From Ovis canadensis (lineage: Eukaryota > Chordata > Mammalia > Artiodactyla > Bovidae): 64,000 nucleotides of DNA. The DNA lies in assembly GCF_042477335.2 (NCBI RefSeq), contig NC_091262.1, positions 74,696,001 to 74,760,000 of the forward strand, given 5' to 3'. Each line of letters starts with the position of its first letter. Within the stretch, counting starts at the first letter, position 1. The notes beneath the pieces are model-generated. The model was not told where the DNA came from and did not search any database. It saw only the letters and a program-made list of their open reading frames with translations. The position numbers and the translations under genes are program-made. This document shows, one piece after another, positions 11,460 through 23,560 of the stretch.

Positions 11460-11630
11460 TGTTATTGTTGTTCAGTCGCCCAGTCGTGTCCGACTCTTTG
11501 CGACCCCATGGACTGCAGCACGCCAGGCCTCCTTGTCCCTCACCATCTCCCGAAGTTTGCCCAAGTTCATGTCCATTGCATCGGTGATGCCATCCACCTT
11601 CTCATCCTCTGACGCCCTCTTCTTAAGCAT
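11460..11630 (-). mobile_element. BovB 3' end fragment
   Basis: Minus-strand BovB end: TTGTTCAGTCGCCCAGTCGT, GACTGCAGCACGCCAGGCCT and TCATGTCCATTGCATCGGTG, stopping after CTTCTCATCCTCTGACGCCC. It lies 60 bases from a Bov-tA of the same orientation. Confidence 0.85.
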
Positions 11631-11692
11631 ATTAGTAATATCTTATCTCCAGAGATTGTTAGGATGCTTAAGCGATTTCCGTAGGGTCCGGA

Positions 11693-11886
11693 TTGTTGTT
11701 TAGTCGCTCCCGTCCCTCTCTTTTGCTACCCCATGGACAGGCCCCCATGGACTGCAGCACGCCAGGCTTCCCTGTCCATGGGATTCTCCGGGTAAGAATA
11801 GTAGAGTGGTTGCCATCTCCTCCAGATCTTCCCGACCCAGAGATCGAACCCACATTGGCAGGCGGGTTCTTGACCACTGAGCCAAA
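11693..11886 (-). mobile_element. Bov-tA SINE
   Basis: Minus-strand SINE ending at the tRNA-like head TTCTTGACCACTGAGCCA. There is an internal duplication of the CCCCATGGAC segment near 11730-11755. Confidence 0.85.
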
Positions 11887-12049
11887 ATAATGGGAAGATA
11901 CCCATTATTTTTATTTAAATCAGGAGTAACATGGAAAAATGTGTGGTCACGAGCACAGACTCGAAGAACTGGAGGAAGTAAGATTAGCATGTAAAAATGA
12001 ATGTATGAATTAAGAAGGTACAGAGGAATTCAGGGAGCTATGATCTATA

Positions 12050-12960
12050 GTGAAAGGGGCATTCCTTTATTCAGTAAATATTTATCGATTGTCTACTGTG
12101 TGCCAGGGATTGTTCTGGGTGCTGGGGGGTACAGCAGTGACCAGATTAAGTCCCTGCCCTCATGGAGTGCTTACATTTTATTGAAGGGAGGGGAAGCAAA
12201 CAACAAATATATGCAGTAGTAAACGCTATAGAAAAAAATAATGGAGAGGAGATAGATTTGCCACTTCTATATAGGGAATAAGGGAAAGCCTCTCTTGTTT
12301 AACAGGTAACATTTTGGCAGAGACTTAGGGAAAGCTGGGGAGCAAGGTAAGTGATGCCAGGAAGAGTTTTCCAGGCAGGGGGAATAGAGTGCAAGGCCCT
12401 ATGGCAAGAGATGCTTAGCAAGCACAAGGAACATCGGGAGGTAGTGAGGGAAAAAGGAGAAGCTGGAGGCTTGGGGGTGAGAGGGCAGTCTCTATAAGGA
12501 CTTTCCCTTTTTACTCAGTCAGTGAATGGATTTGAGGAAAGAAGTACCATAACCTGGCTAAAGTCTTCACAGGATCGTGCTGACTGCTGTGTTGAGAATA
12601 GACTTATATGGAGGTAAGAGGCCCAGAGATGAAAAAGCAAGGCCAGTGTGAAAGATATTGCAGTGATCTAGGACATCTCTTGTGGCTCAGCTGGTAAAGA
12701 ATCTGCCTGCAATGAAGGAGACCTGGGTTCTATCCCAGAGTTGGGAAGATCCCCTGGAGAAGGGAACGGCTGCCCACTCCAGTATTCTGGCCTGGAGAAT
12801 TCCATGGTCTGCATAAGTCCATGGGGTTGCGAGGAGTTGGACACGACTGAGTGACTTTCACTTTCCGGCAGAAGTGACAGTGGCTTGGATGAGAGCGGTA
12901 AAAGTGAAGATGGGAAAAAACAGTTGGATTCTGGATATATTTGAAAGATAAGAAACTGTA
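12050..12960 (-). repeat. L2-type old repeat interrupted by a SINE
   Basis: Minus-strand L2-like 3' pattern at the left (TTCAGTAAATATTTATCGAT, TGTGCCAGGGATTGTTCTGG, CTGCCCTCATGGAGTGCTTA). It continues rightward through ATTGCAGTGATCTAGG and resumes after the SINE with GACAGTGGCTTGGATGAGAG. Confidence 0.6.
12674..12866 (+). mobile_element. Bov-tA SINE
   Basis: Plus-strand SINE from TCTTGTGGCTCAGCTGGTAA to GACACGACTGAGTGACTTTC, inserted into the L2-type repeat. Confidence 0.92.
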
Positions 12961-13694
12961 CTTATAAATAATTATAATGCTTCCCATAAAAGGAGAGTAA
13001 ACAAAATAATAGGAAAGTGCAGGAGCCAGCCTGACAGGGAGTTAAGATTTGGGGAGTTTTGAACCAGACTTTTGATGAATGGACAGAGTTTACTTTTCAA
13101 ATTGAAATGTTAAATAATTGATTCCTTTTTGGAATAGAGAATTACATTAGACTGTCCAGAGAATGTGTGAAATTTCAAATATCAGAATAGGAAAATAAAA
13201 ACTGGGAGATTTTGTAAAAACAAACATACTGTTTTCAGAGTGTTAAGTGTGTTGCTGGGTCCATTTTATGCTTTCTGGGAGAAATTCAGCATAAATTGTT
13301 AAGGTTTAAGATTTGTCCTTAATTCTACCTCTAGTTCAAATAGGGTACAAACTTATCCTAACAGCGTTTTATGTTTTATCACAGACAAAGAACTATCACA
13401 AAATGTTAACAGTTGATCATTAATTGAGGTTGATGAAAGTAATTAGCAACCAAACATTGTAATAACAGGTCAGAGGCTACATACCAGAGGCTGAATGGTC
13501 ATGACAAAAAAAATCATCCTTGCAAGGAATCCATGTTAACATGTAAAATAAAAGAAAAGCTGAGATGATTTTGGCCTTGAAGACTTGTGCCTGTGGTGAC
13601 AGGAGTAAGATGGTAGTGTTCCGTGTCACATGCTTCTCAGAGCCGTAAAAGGCCAAAGCCATAGCCACTCCACACACTGTAAAGAGCCTTGGAA

Positions 13695-13888
13695 GTGGAA
13701 GTGATAGTCAATCAGTCGTGTCCAACTCTTTTGTGACCAGGCTTCTCTGTCTGTGGAATTCTCTGGGCAAGAATACTGGAGCGGGTTGCCATTCTCTTCT
13801 CCAGGGGATCTTCCCGACCTAGGGATTGAACCCAGGTCTCCTGCATCGCAGGCAGATTCTTTACCAAATGAGCTACCAGGGAAGCCCA
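13695..13888 (-). mobile_element. Bov-tA SINE
   Basis: Minus-strand SINE running from GTCAATCAGTCGTGTCCAAC to AATGAGCTACCAGGGAAGCC. The part after GTGACC is shortened relative to other copies. Confidence 0.92.
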
Positions 13889-13934
13889 AGGAGCCCTGAA
13901 CTTGGAGTCAAAGAGCTTCGGTCAAAGGTCAATC

Positions 13935-14066
13935 TTGGGGCATCGCTGGTGGTCCGGTAGCTAAGACTCCAAGCTCCCAGTGTGGAGGGCCCAGGTATGA
14001 TCCTGGTCAGAGAACTAGATCCCACATGCTGCAACTAAGACCTGCGCAGCCAGATAAATATTTTTA
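13935..14066 (+). mobile_element. CHR-type tRNA-Glu SINE
   Basis: Head CATCGCTGGTGGTCCGGTAG, then GAACTAGATCCCACATGCTG and an AT-rich tail. CHR SINEs are shared by cetaceans, hippos and ruminants. Confidence 0.85.
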
Positions 14067-14129
14067 CTTTTTAAAAAAGGTCAGTCTTTCTTCTTTAAAG
14101 ATATGTAAGTGCTTTTATTTTTAATGTAT

Positions 14130-14400
14130 AATAGTTAACATAATATTTCTTGCTTACTGTGCCCAGTACCATGCTAAGCGCTTTCCGCATTTTCACTCAT
14201 TTAGTCCTGTCGGGATCCCTTTAAGGTAGATGCTCTTGTTGGCTTCATTTTGGGGAGGAGGAATGTGTGACTAGAGGGATTGATATCTCTTTCCCCAAGT
14301 CTCTGATTAAGTGACAGAGCTGAGATTCTAGCCCTGATCAGTCTGTTCAGAAGAGCCCTTTAACCGTCACACTATGTGGCCACTGCTTGTTCACAACAGG
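14130..14400 (+). repeat. MIR SINE
   Basis: MIR pattern: ACCATGCTAAGCGCTTTCCG, CATTTAGTCCTGTCGGGATC, GTGACAGAGCTGAGATTC and a tail toward CACACTATGTGGCC. It is diverged, as expected for an ancient family. Confidence 0.75.
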
Positions 14401-14438
14401 ATTTTTCCAGAATGTGCTGTGTGATACAAATGAAAGTA

Positions 14439-14654
14439 CAGTTGACCGTTGAACAACACTGTGGTTAAGGACACCAACCCGCCCAAAATTCAAAATTCAC
14501 CCATAACTTACAGTCAGTTCTCTAAATATACAGTTGCACATTCGCCAGTTCACTCAGCACAGATTATGTAGTACTGCAGTATTTATTATTGAAAATCAAT
14601 CTGCACGTGAGTAGACATGTGCAGTTCAAACCTGTGTTGTTCAAGGGTCAACTG
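14439..14654. mobile_element. Tigger-type (MER2-like) DNA transposon remnant
   Basis: Terminal inverted repeats CAGTTGACCGTTGAACAACA (14439-14458) and TGTTGTTCAAGGGTCAACTG (14635-14654) match each other with one mismatch. The left flank has the TA expected for a Tc1/mariner-class target site; the right TA is lost. It is non-autonomous at this size. Confidence 0.88.
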
Positions 14655-15879
14655 TGATCATGATTAAGATACTACATTCTAGCCCTCAGCTGACTGTTGT
14701 AATGGCAACTGAAAAATCAAACTTTCTTTCAAAATATAAGTTTCATGTCTGTATACTGCCTTGAAATCATTCTGGCCCTGTTCTTTTATTATGCTGTATA
14801 TATGACTCTTTCTAGGCCCATTCTTTTGCCATCAAGGAAAAATCTACAGTCTTTTGCTGGCTCTTGGATGCTGTGTAAATTTGTGATGAAACAAAATCTA
14901 CTAAATTAAGAAGTAGAGAATAAAGAACTTTGTGATCTTGATATCTTGGTCTTAGATATCTTGATAACTAGTTTCATGAGTTCTCCCCAAACTACTAACA
15001 CAGCCCCCAAATAAACCAACAGATGAAGTAAGAGCTGGTTCTTAAATAATTTATGTATGATGTTATAAGGAATCATTTGGAAATTTTACGCAAGGTGATG
15101 CAATGTACCAGATTAAAATCGCCTGTAAGGTATTCCAATTTTTGAAGGTGCTGGCAACAGAATATCGCCCAGAGTCTGGTAGACAGCCAGATTTTAAATG
15201 GAAAACAAAGAGGTTTTCTATTTCTCTATCTCTTTAGATATGTCTATATCTCTTTTAGCTAGAATGTACCTTATATTAAATACAGTACCAATCCTCTATA
15301 TAACCTAGAGGGTTATATAGAAACAAAAAGCTAGCTCCCAGTGTTATCTTGGTTTTGGTGGTTAAGCATTCATTTTTTTAGTCTTTTTTTAGAAATCTCA
15401 TTTAGTTTCTTGTTTTGAAGGAAAGGTTGTTTATGGGGTTGTAGTTTGGTTGCTTATTTACAGTTTAAAAAAAGTTCTCCAGGAGTATACTTCTTGTTGC
15501 CAGATGGAATTCTGCCTGATTCATGAGCTGCCTAATTAAATTAAATCTTAAGAGAAAAAAAACACTTCTCAAGTGAACACTATGTATTTCTTTACCTTAC
15601 CTTCTTCCTTAATCATCTGAAGCACTTCGCTTGATTTTTTATTATTACTGGGTTGTGTATGTGTGTCTTTGTTGAAAGTAGGGTGCAGAGTAATTTTATA
15701 AATGAGTGTATGAATGGAAAAATAAGCCGTTTTTATCTAAATTACAAGTACTGTGTGTTAGTAATGCTGCAAGTGATACTGATTTAAATTTTAATTTCAA
15801 AATAGACATCTCAGAGCTCTTGAAAACATTAAATGTTATGTGTTATGGAAAATGAAGGTTAAACTAGCTTTGTTGTCAT

Positions 15880-16081
15880 TGTTTAGGTGCCAAGTCATGT
15901 CTGACTGTTTGCAACCCCATGGACTGTAGCCTGCCAAGCTCCTCTATCCATGGGATTTCTCAGGCAAGAATCCTGGAGAAGGTTGCCATTGCCTTCTCCA
16001 GGGATCTTGCTGACCCAGGGACTGTCCCGTGTCTCCTGCATTGGCACACGGATTCATTACGCTGAGCCACCAGGGAAGCCC
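15880..16081 (-). mobile_element. Bov-tA SINE
   Basis: Minus-strand SINE from GTTTAGGTGCCAAGTCATGT to ACGCTGAGCCACCAGGGAAG. Confidence 0.9.
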
Positions 16082-16607
16082 AACTTAAAGAGGACATGGC
16101 TTGAAACTGCCATTTGCTATAAAATTTTAGGCAATTTTGCATCAAACTTCATAATATTGTTACTTTAACAGTGATACGTATTTCCAGAAGTGTCTACCAT
16201 GTTTATCCTGTAGCTTTTTGCCCCATGTCATGGAGCTAACTTAAGTACTATAGCTTGAGAAGCAGAAAGTACTTCTTCTTTGGTTTATTCATTCAGAAAG
16301 TATTCGGTGAAGACCTGCTTTATGCCAGACACTGTGCTCATGATAGTCATACCACAGACCTCCATTTGCCATGAAGTATGATATGTACAGAAGTATCAAA
16401 ACAAATTCTAAGGAAGCAGGATATAGTTAACTCCACCTTACAGTTTTTTAAGTAAAATAGTATGGGTCTTATAAAAATATATAGTAAGCATGTGTCAAAA
16501 ATATAATTAACTCATTGATGAAACAACAAACAAGATGGTAAAGTTGATTCAAAGGCAAGAGAGATGAAAATCAATGAAAGAAGAACTGATTAAACAAGAC
16601 TGCAGGG

Positions 16608-16756
16608 ACTTCCCTGGAAGTCCAGTGGCTAAGACTGTAAGCTCCTGATGCAGGGGGCCTGGGTTCAGTCCCTGCTCAGGAAACTAGATCCCACATGCCG
16701 CAATTAGGGTTTGCATGCCGCACCTAAAACCCAGTACAGCCAAATAAATAAATAAA
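16608..16756 (+). mobile_element. CHR-type SINE
   Basis: GGGACTTCCCTGGAAGTCCA head, AACTAGATCCCACATGCCGC, and an AATAAATAAATAAAA tail. Imperfect flanking repeats AAGACTGCA and AAGATTGCA are visible near 16598 and 16768. Confidence 0.9.
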
Positions 16757-16789
16757 ATTTTAAAAATAAGATTGCAAAATTAGCTCAAA

Positions 16790-19030
16790 ACTGGGTAACA
16801 GGATTCTACATATGGCTAAGATAAAGTGACAGGGACCAGATTTACCCTTCCACCTGAATCAAAACAGTGGGCAGAAATACGTGAAACAATGGTTTTAAGA
16901 TTTTGGACATTAAGCAGCGAAGGACAGTGATGCCTGGAGAGAATTTCTAAGCATGGCCTTGGAAGGAGAAGCCCAGGCAGAACCCAGGAGTCTGCCTGAA
17001 TTGAAGATAAGAAGCTAGGAGTCCAGGAAGGCCAGGCAGCTGGGAAAGAGTACTAGATGGTAGAGAGCTTCTTAGTGAGTACCATGGATATATGCAGAGG
17101 ATCCCCTCCAGTCTGCAGCTAAACAGACTGATCAACAGCTAGGTGTGAAGAAGCTACCCAAAAGAATTAGAGGAATTTTCAGAGTTCAAACAGGACCAGC
17201 GATAGTTACAGTTCCTCTCACCCAGAATGAAAAAAAATCTCATAATTCATAGGCCATCAGGTAGAATACCCAAAAAAGGTTTTACCACCACAGTGGAGAA
17301 ACAACCAGAGGCTAAATCAGTTTTGCTGCTACTTTAAAAAGCCTAGAAGCAGGACCTGAAAGGATCAAGCTTTTCACAGATAACTGCATCCCAGAGCAAT
17401 GCTCAATAATATTTATAGGAATAAAAAATATATTCAGCAAATACAAGGTAAAAATCCGTGAAGTCTGACATCCAGTCAAAAATATCAGGCATGTAAAGAG
17501 CAGTTCAGTTCAGTCACTCAGTCATGTCCAACTCTTTGCGACCCCATGAATCGCAGCAGGCCTGCGATGGCCTCCCTGTCTATCACCATCTCCCGGAGTT
17601 CACTCAGACTCACGTCCATCGAGTTGGTGATGCCATCCAGCCATCTCATCCTCGGTCGTCCCCTTCTCCTCCTGCCCCCAATCCCTCCCAGCATCAGAGT
17701 CTTTTCCAATGAGTCAACTCTTCACATGAGGTGGCCAAAGTACTGGAGCTTCAGCTTTAGCATCATTCCTTCCAAAGAAATCCCAGGGTGATCTCCTTCA
17801 GAATGGACTGGTTGGATCTCCTTGCAGTCCAAGGGACTCTCAAGAGTCTTCTCCAACACCACAGTTCAAAAGCATCAATTATTTGGTGCTCAGCCTTCTT
17901 CACAGTCCAACTCTCACATCCACACATGACCACAGGAAAAACCATAGCCTTGACTAGACGGACCTTAGTCAGCAAAGTAATGTCTCTGCTTTTGAATATG
18001 CTATCTAGGTTGGTCATAGCTTTTCTTCCAAGGAGTAAGTGTCTTTTAATTTCATGGCTGCAGTCACCATCTGCAGTGATTTTGGAGCCCCAAAAAATAA
18101 AGTCTGACACTGTTCCCACTGTTTCCCCATCTATTTCCCATGAAGTGATGGGACCAGATGCCATGATCTTTGTTTTCTGAATGTTGAGCTTTAAGCCAGC
18201 TTTTTCACTCTCCTCTTTCACTTTCATCAAGAGGCTTTTTAGTTCCTCTTCACTTTCTGCCATAAGGGTGGTGTCACCTGCATATCTGAGGTTATTGATA
18301 TTTCTCCCGGCAATCTTGATTCCAGCTTGTTTCTTCCAGTCCAGCGTTTCTCATGGTGTACTCTGCATATAAGTTAAATATAGCAGTATACAACCCATAA
18401 CAACTAGAAAAACTATCAGTTGAAACTAACCCAGAAATATCCATGACATTAAAACATTTATTACAATTGTTCCACATGTTCAAAAAATAGAGAAAAGAGG
18501 GAGACATGGAAATTGTGGTGTTTTTTAAGACGGACCCAAGTAGAAGAGATTAGATACTTCCAAAAAAAAAAAAAAGATTAGAAAAGAATGTGAATACATA
18601 GCAACAGAAACTGTTCAAAGTAAAACACAAAGAGGAAAAGAGTAAAAAATGAGCGCAGATAAAAATAAATTTTTTTAAATAAAAACTAGGAAGTTAATTC
18701 TAAATTTTAAAAAAAAAACGGTTGAAGATATTATAAGTTAAAGATGTATACTGTAAACTCTAAAGCAACCACCAAAAACATTCAGAGTTAAAAGCCATCA
18801 ATAGGTTTAAAATAGAATCCTAAAAAGTGATCAGTTCAAAAGTAGAAAAATAAGGAAAAGGAAATAAGGTACAGGTGGGACAGATAGAGAACAAAAGAGA
18901 TAGTAACCACATCAATCATAGTAATCATATTAAACATAAATGGTCTAAACAGTCCAATTAAAAGTAGAATTATCAGTTTGAAAAAGCAGGACCAAACTAT
19001 TTGCTGCTTACAGGAAACCTACTTAAAGAC
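16790..19030 (+). mobile_element. Old L1 (L1M-type) 5' region and ORF fragments, split by BovB
   Basis: Left part up to 17503 carries L1M 5' region phrases (CTAGAAGCAGGACCTGAAAG, CAACCAGAGGCTAAATCAG). The right part from 18382 continues with CAGTTGAAACTAACCCAG and then ORF2-like TAAATGGTCTAAACAGTCC and GCTGCTTACAGGAAACCTAC. The order fits a single decayed element with deletions, interrupted by the BovB at 17504-18381. Subfamily is uncertain. Confidence 0.7.
17504..18381 (-). mobile_element. BovB LINE 5'-truncated copy in L1
   Basis: Minus-strand BovB from its CAGTTCAGTTCAGTCACTCA end to the region just upstream of YADD-type sequence. The minus frame reads KIMASGPITSWEIDGE and DFIFWGSKITADGD with later breaks. 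AGCAG at 17499-17503 and 18382-18386 is a short candidate target duplication. Confidence 0.92.
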
Positions 19031-19867
19031 ACTGCTCTTCCCATTGTCAAGAGCTTAAAACAGCCGATTTTATCAAAATCAGATTCTGTTGCTTTAGGTA
19101 TTAGCTCCCTCTCAAATTGGGTCATTCACATTAACTACTCTCAGCACTTTCCTTGTTGTAGGCTACCTAAGTTAGTTTGCTTACAGTTCCTGGCACTCCC
19201 TGAATTTTGGTTATGCGTTGTTCCCTTCGAAGAATCCTTCACAACTCTCAAGTCTTCTCTGCCTATTAATATCTCTTCATCTGCGCTCATTCAAGCCCAG
19301 TTTTGACTGACCTCTTTCATGAGTCAAGCTCCATAGTAACTAACAATTATGTAGTAAATCATGGAATGTCAGAGCTATCAAAACCAGTCAAGAATTTCCT
19401 GTTCATTCCCCTTTGTTCTATAAACAAGAAAACCATGAACCCTTTGAGGTTGTATGGCCAGCCCAAGTTTATACATGTTTAGTGGTAAGTCTGTAGTAGG
19501 ACCAAGGCATATCATTGTGTTCTCTAATTATACATTTCTTATGTTGCATGTATACGGCATTGATATTTATGTACATATTTGATGTGCTTGTCATATATCC
19601 CAAATGAGGCTGTGAACTACCAGTAAACGTATTTAATTAATCTTCTAAGGCTTAGAAAAATGCTGGATACATAGAGTCTAAATTGACAAGAATAAAAACT
19701 AGAAGTAATTCATTAGTTTTTACCATTTGAAACGCTGGTGGTTAATTTCCCTCCATAGAATAGCTAAGATAGATTTTCTAACATGCTTGTTTCCAAATCT
19801 TGCTACTCATACATAAAATAAGCTGAAGTTAGTACCTTATGTCTATTGATTTTTTTTCAACAATGTC

Positions 19868-20160
19868 AATCCTAAAGGAAATCAACCCTGATTAGTCATT
19901 GGAAGGACTGATGCTGAAGCCGAAGCTCCAATACTTTGGCCACCTGATGCGAAGAGCCAACTCATTGGAAAAGACCCTGATGCTGGGAGAAATTGAAGAC
20001 AGAAGGAGAAGGGGATGACAGAGGATGAGGTGGTTAGCATCACCAACTTAATGGACATGAATCTGAGCAAACTCCAGGAGAGAGTGGACAGAGGAGCCTG
20101 GCATCCTGCATTCCATGGGGTCACAGAGTCAGACAGGACTTAGCAACTGAACAACAACAA
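19868..20160 (+). mobile_element. BovB 3' end fragment
   Basis: Plus-strand piece beginning TCCTAAAGGAAATCAACCC and ending TTAGCAACTGAACAACAACA. It includes TACTTTGGCCACCTGATGCG. Confidence 0.9.
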
Positions 20161-20509
20161 ATTCATTGTGTTATCCACAAGTATTCACAGAGGCCTAGTC
20201 CTGTGCTACCTGACACAGTAGCCACTGGCTTTTTAAATTTAAATGAATGAAAATTAAATAAAATTTGAAATTCAGTTCCTCAGTCACTCTTGTAAGACTT
20301 CAAGTGAGTAGAAGCCACATATGCTTGGTAGCTACTGTGTTAGCACAAGTAAAGAACTCAAAACATAGAAATATGAATTTAAAGAGAAGGTAGAAATATG
20401 AAAATTCATGTTTCTGTGTTTTGATAGGCTAATTGTGGTAGTATATATAAATAAATGCACATATCATGAGGTACCTGCTCCAAACACCTGTAGTTACTGG
20501 GATGCGTGA

Positions 20510-20700
20510 TGAAAATGTGGAAGCCTCTCCTCCGGTGCCCCGTCCACAAGGCTCCCTGCCGCGCTTCTGCGGCTCCTGTCACACACCGAGTTCGTGGTGT
20601 TGGGCTCTGTGATCACTCCTCTAGAGAGGATCTGGTTGGATGAGCCAGTCACCATCCACATCAGGTAACTGAACAGAGCTCCTGATTCAGGACAATACAT
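20510..20700. other. Unassigned GC-rich block
   Basis: A GC- and CpG-richer patch in AT-rich intron with an open minus-strand frame of 68 codons (20494-20700). I do not recognise the protein or a repeat family. It could be an old retrocopy, an exon-like fragment or a decayed LTR. Confidence 0.3.
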
Positions 20701-20944
20701 AAACCCCTTACCAGCCTCGAAATATTGCTTTTAAATAAAACAGGCGTCCCCAGTACGTTTCTCTGTGATTATGGTGCTGGAGTTAACAGAATACAGATCA
20801 TGAATCCTGTGAGTAAGGAACCTTCCCAAAGAAGGCAGTGGACTGGACAAGTACTCCTTTTGAAAGTGACTTATGACTGTTCCAAAAAGGAAAGTCAGAA
20901 AATGAAGACTCTTTGCCTACCTGTATACTCCTTTCCCTGCTTAT

Positions 20945-21550
20945 AGGATATGGACAATGATAGGCAGGGTAATGACAACCCCCGCCCTGCCCCCGCAAAG
21001 ATGTCCACGTCCTAGTCCTAGTCCCCAGAAACTGACTATATTACTTGCTATGACAAGAGGAACTTTGTAGTTCCTTAACCCTAAGCCTCGGAGAAGGCAA
21101 TGGCACCCCACTCCAGTACTCTTGCCTGGGAAATCCCAGGGACAGAGGAGCCTGGTAGGCTGCCCTCTATGGGGTCGCACAGAGTCGGACATGACTGATG
21201 CGACTAAGCCTCGGACGGGGAAATATGCTGGATGTTCAGCTGGGCCCACTATAATCAATCACGAAGGTCCTTATAAAAGGGAGCACAGGAGAAAATGGAG
21301 GTATGGCCACGACCAGAGACTGAAGCGATGTGCTCTGAGAGCAGAGGAAGGGGCCAGCAGCCAAGAAATGCAGGCAACTTCTGGTAGCTGGAAAGGCAAG
21401 GAAACAGATTCTCCCCCGAAGGCTCCAGAAAGACTGCAGCCCTGCCAACACTTTGATTTTAGATTTCACCCTGCCAGAATCATAAGAATTAATTTGTTTT
21501 AAGTCACTAAGTGTGGTAATTTGTTAACAGCAGCAATAGGAAAGTAATAC
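20945..21550 (+). mobile_element. Old MaLR-type LTR or similar repeat, split by Bov-A
   Basis: Contains GGTCCTTATAAAAGGGAGCA, GGAAACAGATTCTCCCCCGA, CCCTGCCAACACTTTGATTT and the end AAGTCACTAAGTGTGGTAAT then CAGCAGCAATAGGAAAGTAA. This is characteristic of an old mammalian LTR-like repeat; the exact family is uncertain. Confidence 0.6.
21093..21203 (+). mobile_element. Bov-A monomer inserted in the old LTR
   Basis: GAGAAGGCAATGGCACCCCA to GGACATGACTGATGCGA. Perfect 12-bp direct repeats CTAAGCCTCGGA at 21081-21092 and 21204-21215 are the target duplication. Confidence 0.95.
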
Positions 21551-21633
21551 ACATGTTGATACTCACATTCTACAAAGTTTTCACTAAGCACTTTCTACAT
21601 AACAGGCACAAAAATATCAGGGTTTCTTTTTTA

Positions 21634-21977
21634 AAAAATATTTTTGAAAATTTATTTATTGGCTGTGCTGGGTCGTCATTGCCAAGCAGGCATTTCCTTA
21701 GTTGTGGCGAACAGTGGCTTCTCTCTAGTTGTGGTGCGTGGGTTTCTCATTGTGGTGGCTTCTCTTGTGCAGCACGGGCTCTGTGCACACAGGCTTTGTA
21801 GTTGAGGTGCGTGGGCTCAGTAGCTGTGGCTCCTGGGCTCTAGAGCACAGGCTTGGTACTCATGCACATGAGCATAGTTGCTCTGTGGCGTGTGGGGTCT
21901 TCCCAGATTAGGGATCAAACCCCAGTCTCTTGCATTAACAGGCTGATGCTTTACCACTGAGCTACCAGGGAAGCCCA
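21634..21977 (-). mobile_element. CHR-2-type long tRNA-Glu SINE
   Basis: Minus-strand element with A/T tail at the left, GTTGTGGCGAACAGTGGCTT and GGGCTCTAGAGCACAGGCTT in the body, and the tRNA-like head TTTACCACTGAGCTACCAGG at the right. Confidence 0.88.
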
Positions 21978-22084
21978 GGGCTCAGGTTTTTGGGGTTTTT
22001 TTTTAAACCTCTCTATAAAGCTGTTGAAGAGCTGGGTTATGAGTGCTTTTCATTTGGGGGAGGCTCCTAATTCAGTATGCTTTC

Positions 22085-22330
22085 AGTTACCAGTAAAGTA
22101 ACAGGAATTTATTGGCTGCACTAACTGAAAAATGCAAAGACTGGGCAGCATCAGGGCTCGGGCTTAGTTTCTCTGTGCATCTCTTGCCTCTGTTCTCTTC
22201 CCATTGTTTCCCTCATCTTGGGGTGTGTACCAGGAGCAGCCGGGGCCAGGTGCTGCAAACTACTCTGCGTGAAAGTGACTGGGAAGATTTCTGTGTGTGA
22301 AGTTCAGGACAGTCTTCAAATGGGATTGGG
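22085..22330 (+). repeat. Unassigned old mammalian repeat, copy 1
   Basis: Begins CAGGAATTTATTGGCTGC and shares its layout with the blocks at 42165-42500 and 58800-59170 (opening TTATTGGCT-like or TTCATTAGCT-like motif, then a CT-rich middle). Family not identified. Confidence 0.4.
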
Positions 22331-23424
22331 GTCAATCTTGCTCAGATTTCTTGGTTACTCTACTCAATAGGGGAAGGGGAGGTAATATAATTCCCCTTGG
22401 AAAATCTGGGTACTATTTGGAAGGGGAAATGATATTGATGAATAATCAAAAGCTTGTCATAACCAACAAAAGATAATTGTAATAATACCTTAAAATAATG
22501 ATAGGTTAAAATATTATTAACTTGTATAATGCTTCAATATGAAAATCTATCGATTTATATGTATCATCGAAAGTTCTGGATATGTCTGCTCTTTTATGCA
22601 TCATTCAGAAGCATTTCAGAGAAACATCTAAAAGTTCACAGTCTTGGGAAAGGTGTCTTTCTCTTTTTTTTGCCCCCTTGGTACTAATTACTCCACAACA
22701 GTTTGATGACCTGCTTTACTGGCCCGTGCGGATTTCTTACATTCTAGTACTGGAGTCTTCAGCTTTCCGTGTCCTTGTGGTCCTAGTTGCAATGAATTAG
22801 ACTCTTTAAAAGCTTGGCTCTCGTCAAGCTTTCTCATGTAAACATCTTTTTCATGTAAGTTATTATTTCTGACATCTGTAATTGAGATACTTGATTACTT
22901 GAGCAAAATAAAGATGTCTGGCATTCAGGATATTAAGAGATTTATAGTAGACAGGCATGTTTCAAAATCTTCAAACCTGACTTTGTAAAAAAATAAATAA
23001 AATGGGCTCATTTCTTATATGTAAAACCAAGTATAATATTAAGGAATATAATGATTATTTCTAGAGCAGGGAGAGATTTTTAGAAAATCAAATATTTTCA
23101 CTTTCATATATAGTAAGTCAATGTGAGATTTCAGTTATCTGACAAATTCTTCTAGCAATAATTGATAAATTTATAATTAACTTGTATTGTTAGTGACTAA
23201 TTCTGTCAAGTGTTGTGGGAAACAAGATAAAGGGCCAGTTACAACATATCATTACTTGAAATAGGATTGAAGGATTATATTATTTGTACATTTGCTAAGT
23301 AGTTTTTTGAAATAGCTTCACATAGTTTATCATAAACTGTCTTTAGCAAATAGTTTTGACTTTTACAATATGCAAATAACCTGCAGTTATGGAAACTCTA
23401 GTCCCTTAAGAGGTTTGCTAATAA

Positions 23425-23560
23425 TTCAGAGCATTGGCCTGACAGTAGAATCACCCAGAAACTCTGAAAAAATACCCAGAAATATCTCCCAGAGGTTTTG
23501 ATTCAGTGTCTCTGAGATGGGGTTTCTGCCACAATTGAGAACCACTAATTTTGAACATTA
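23425..23560 (+). mobile_element. MER5-like hAT-Charlie remnant
   Basis: AGAATCACCCAGAAACTCTG, AGAGGTTTTGATTCAGTGTC and GAGAACCACTAATTTTG match the MER5 pattern. Confidence 0.65.
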
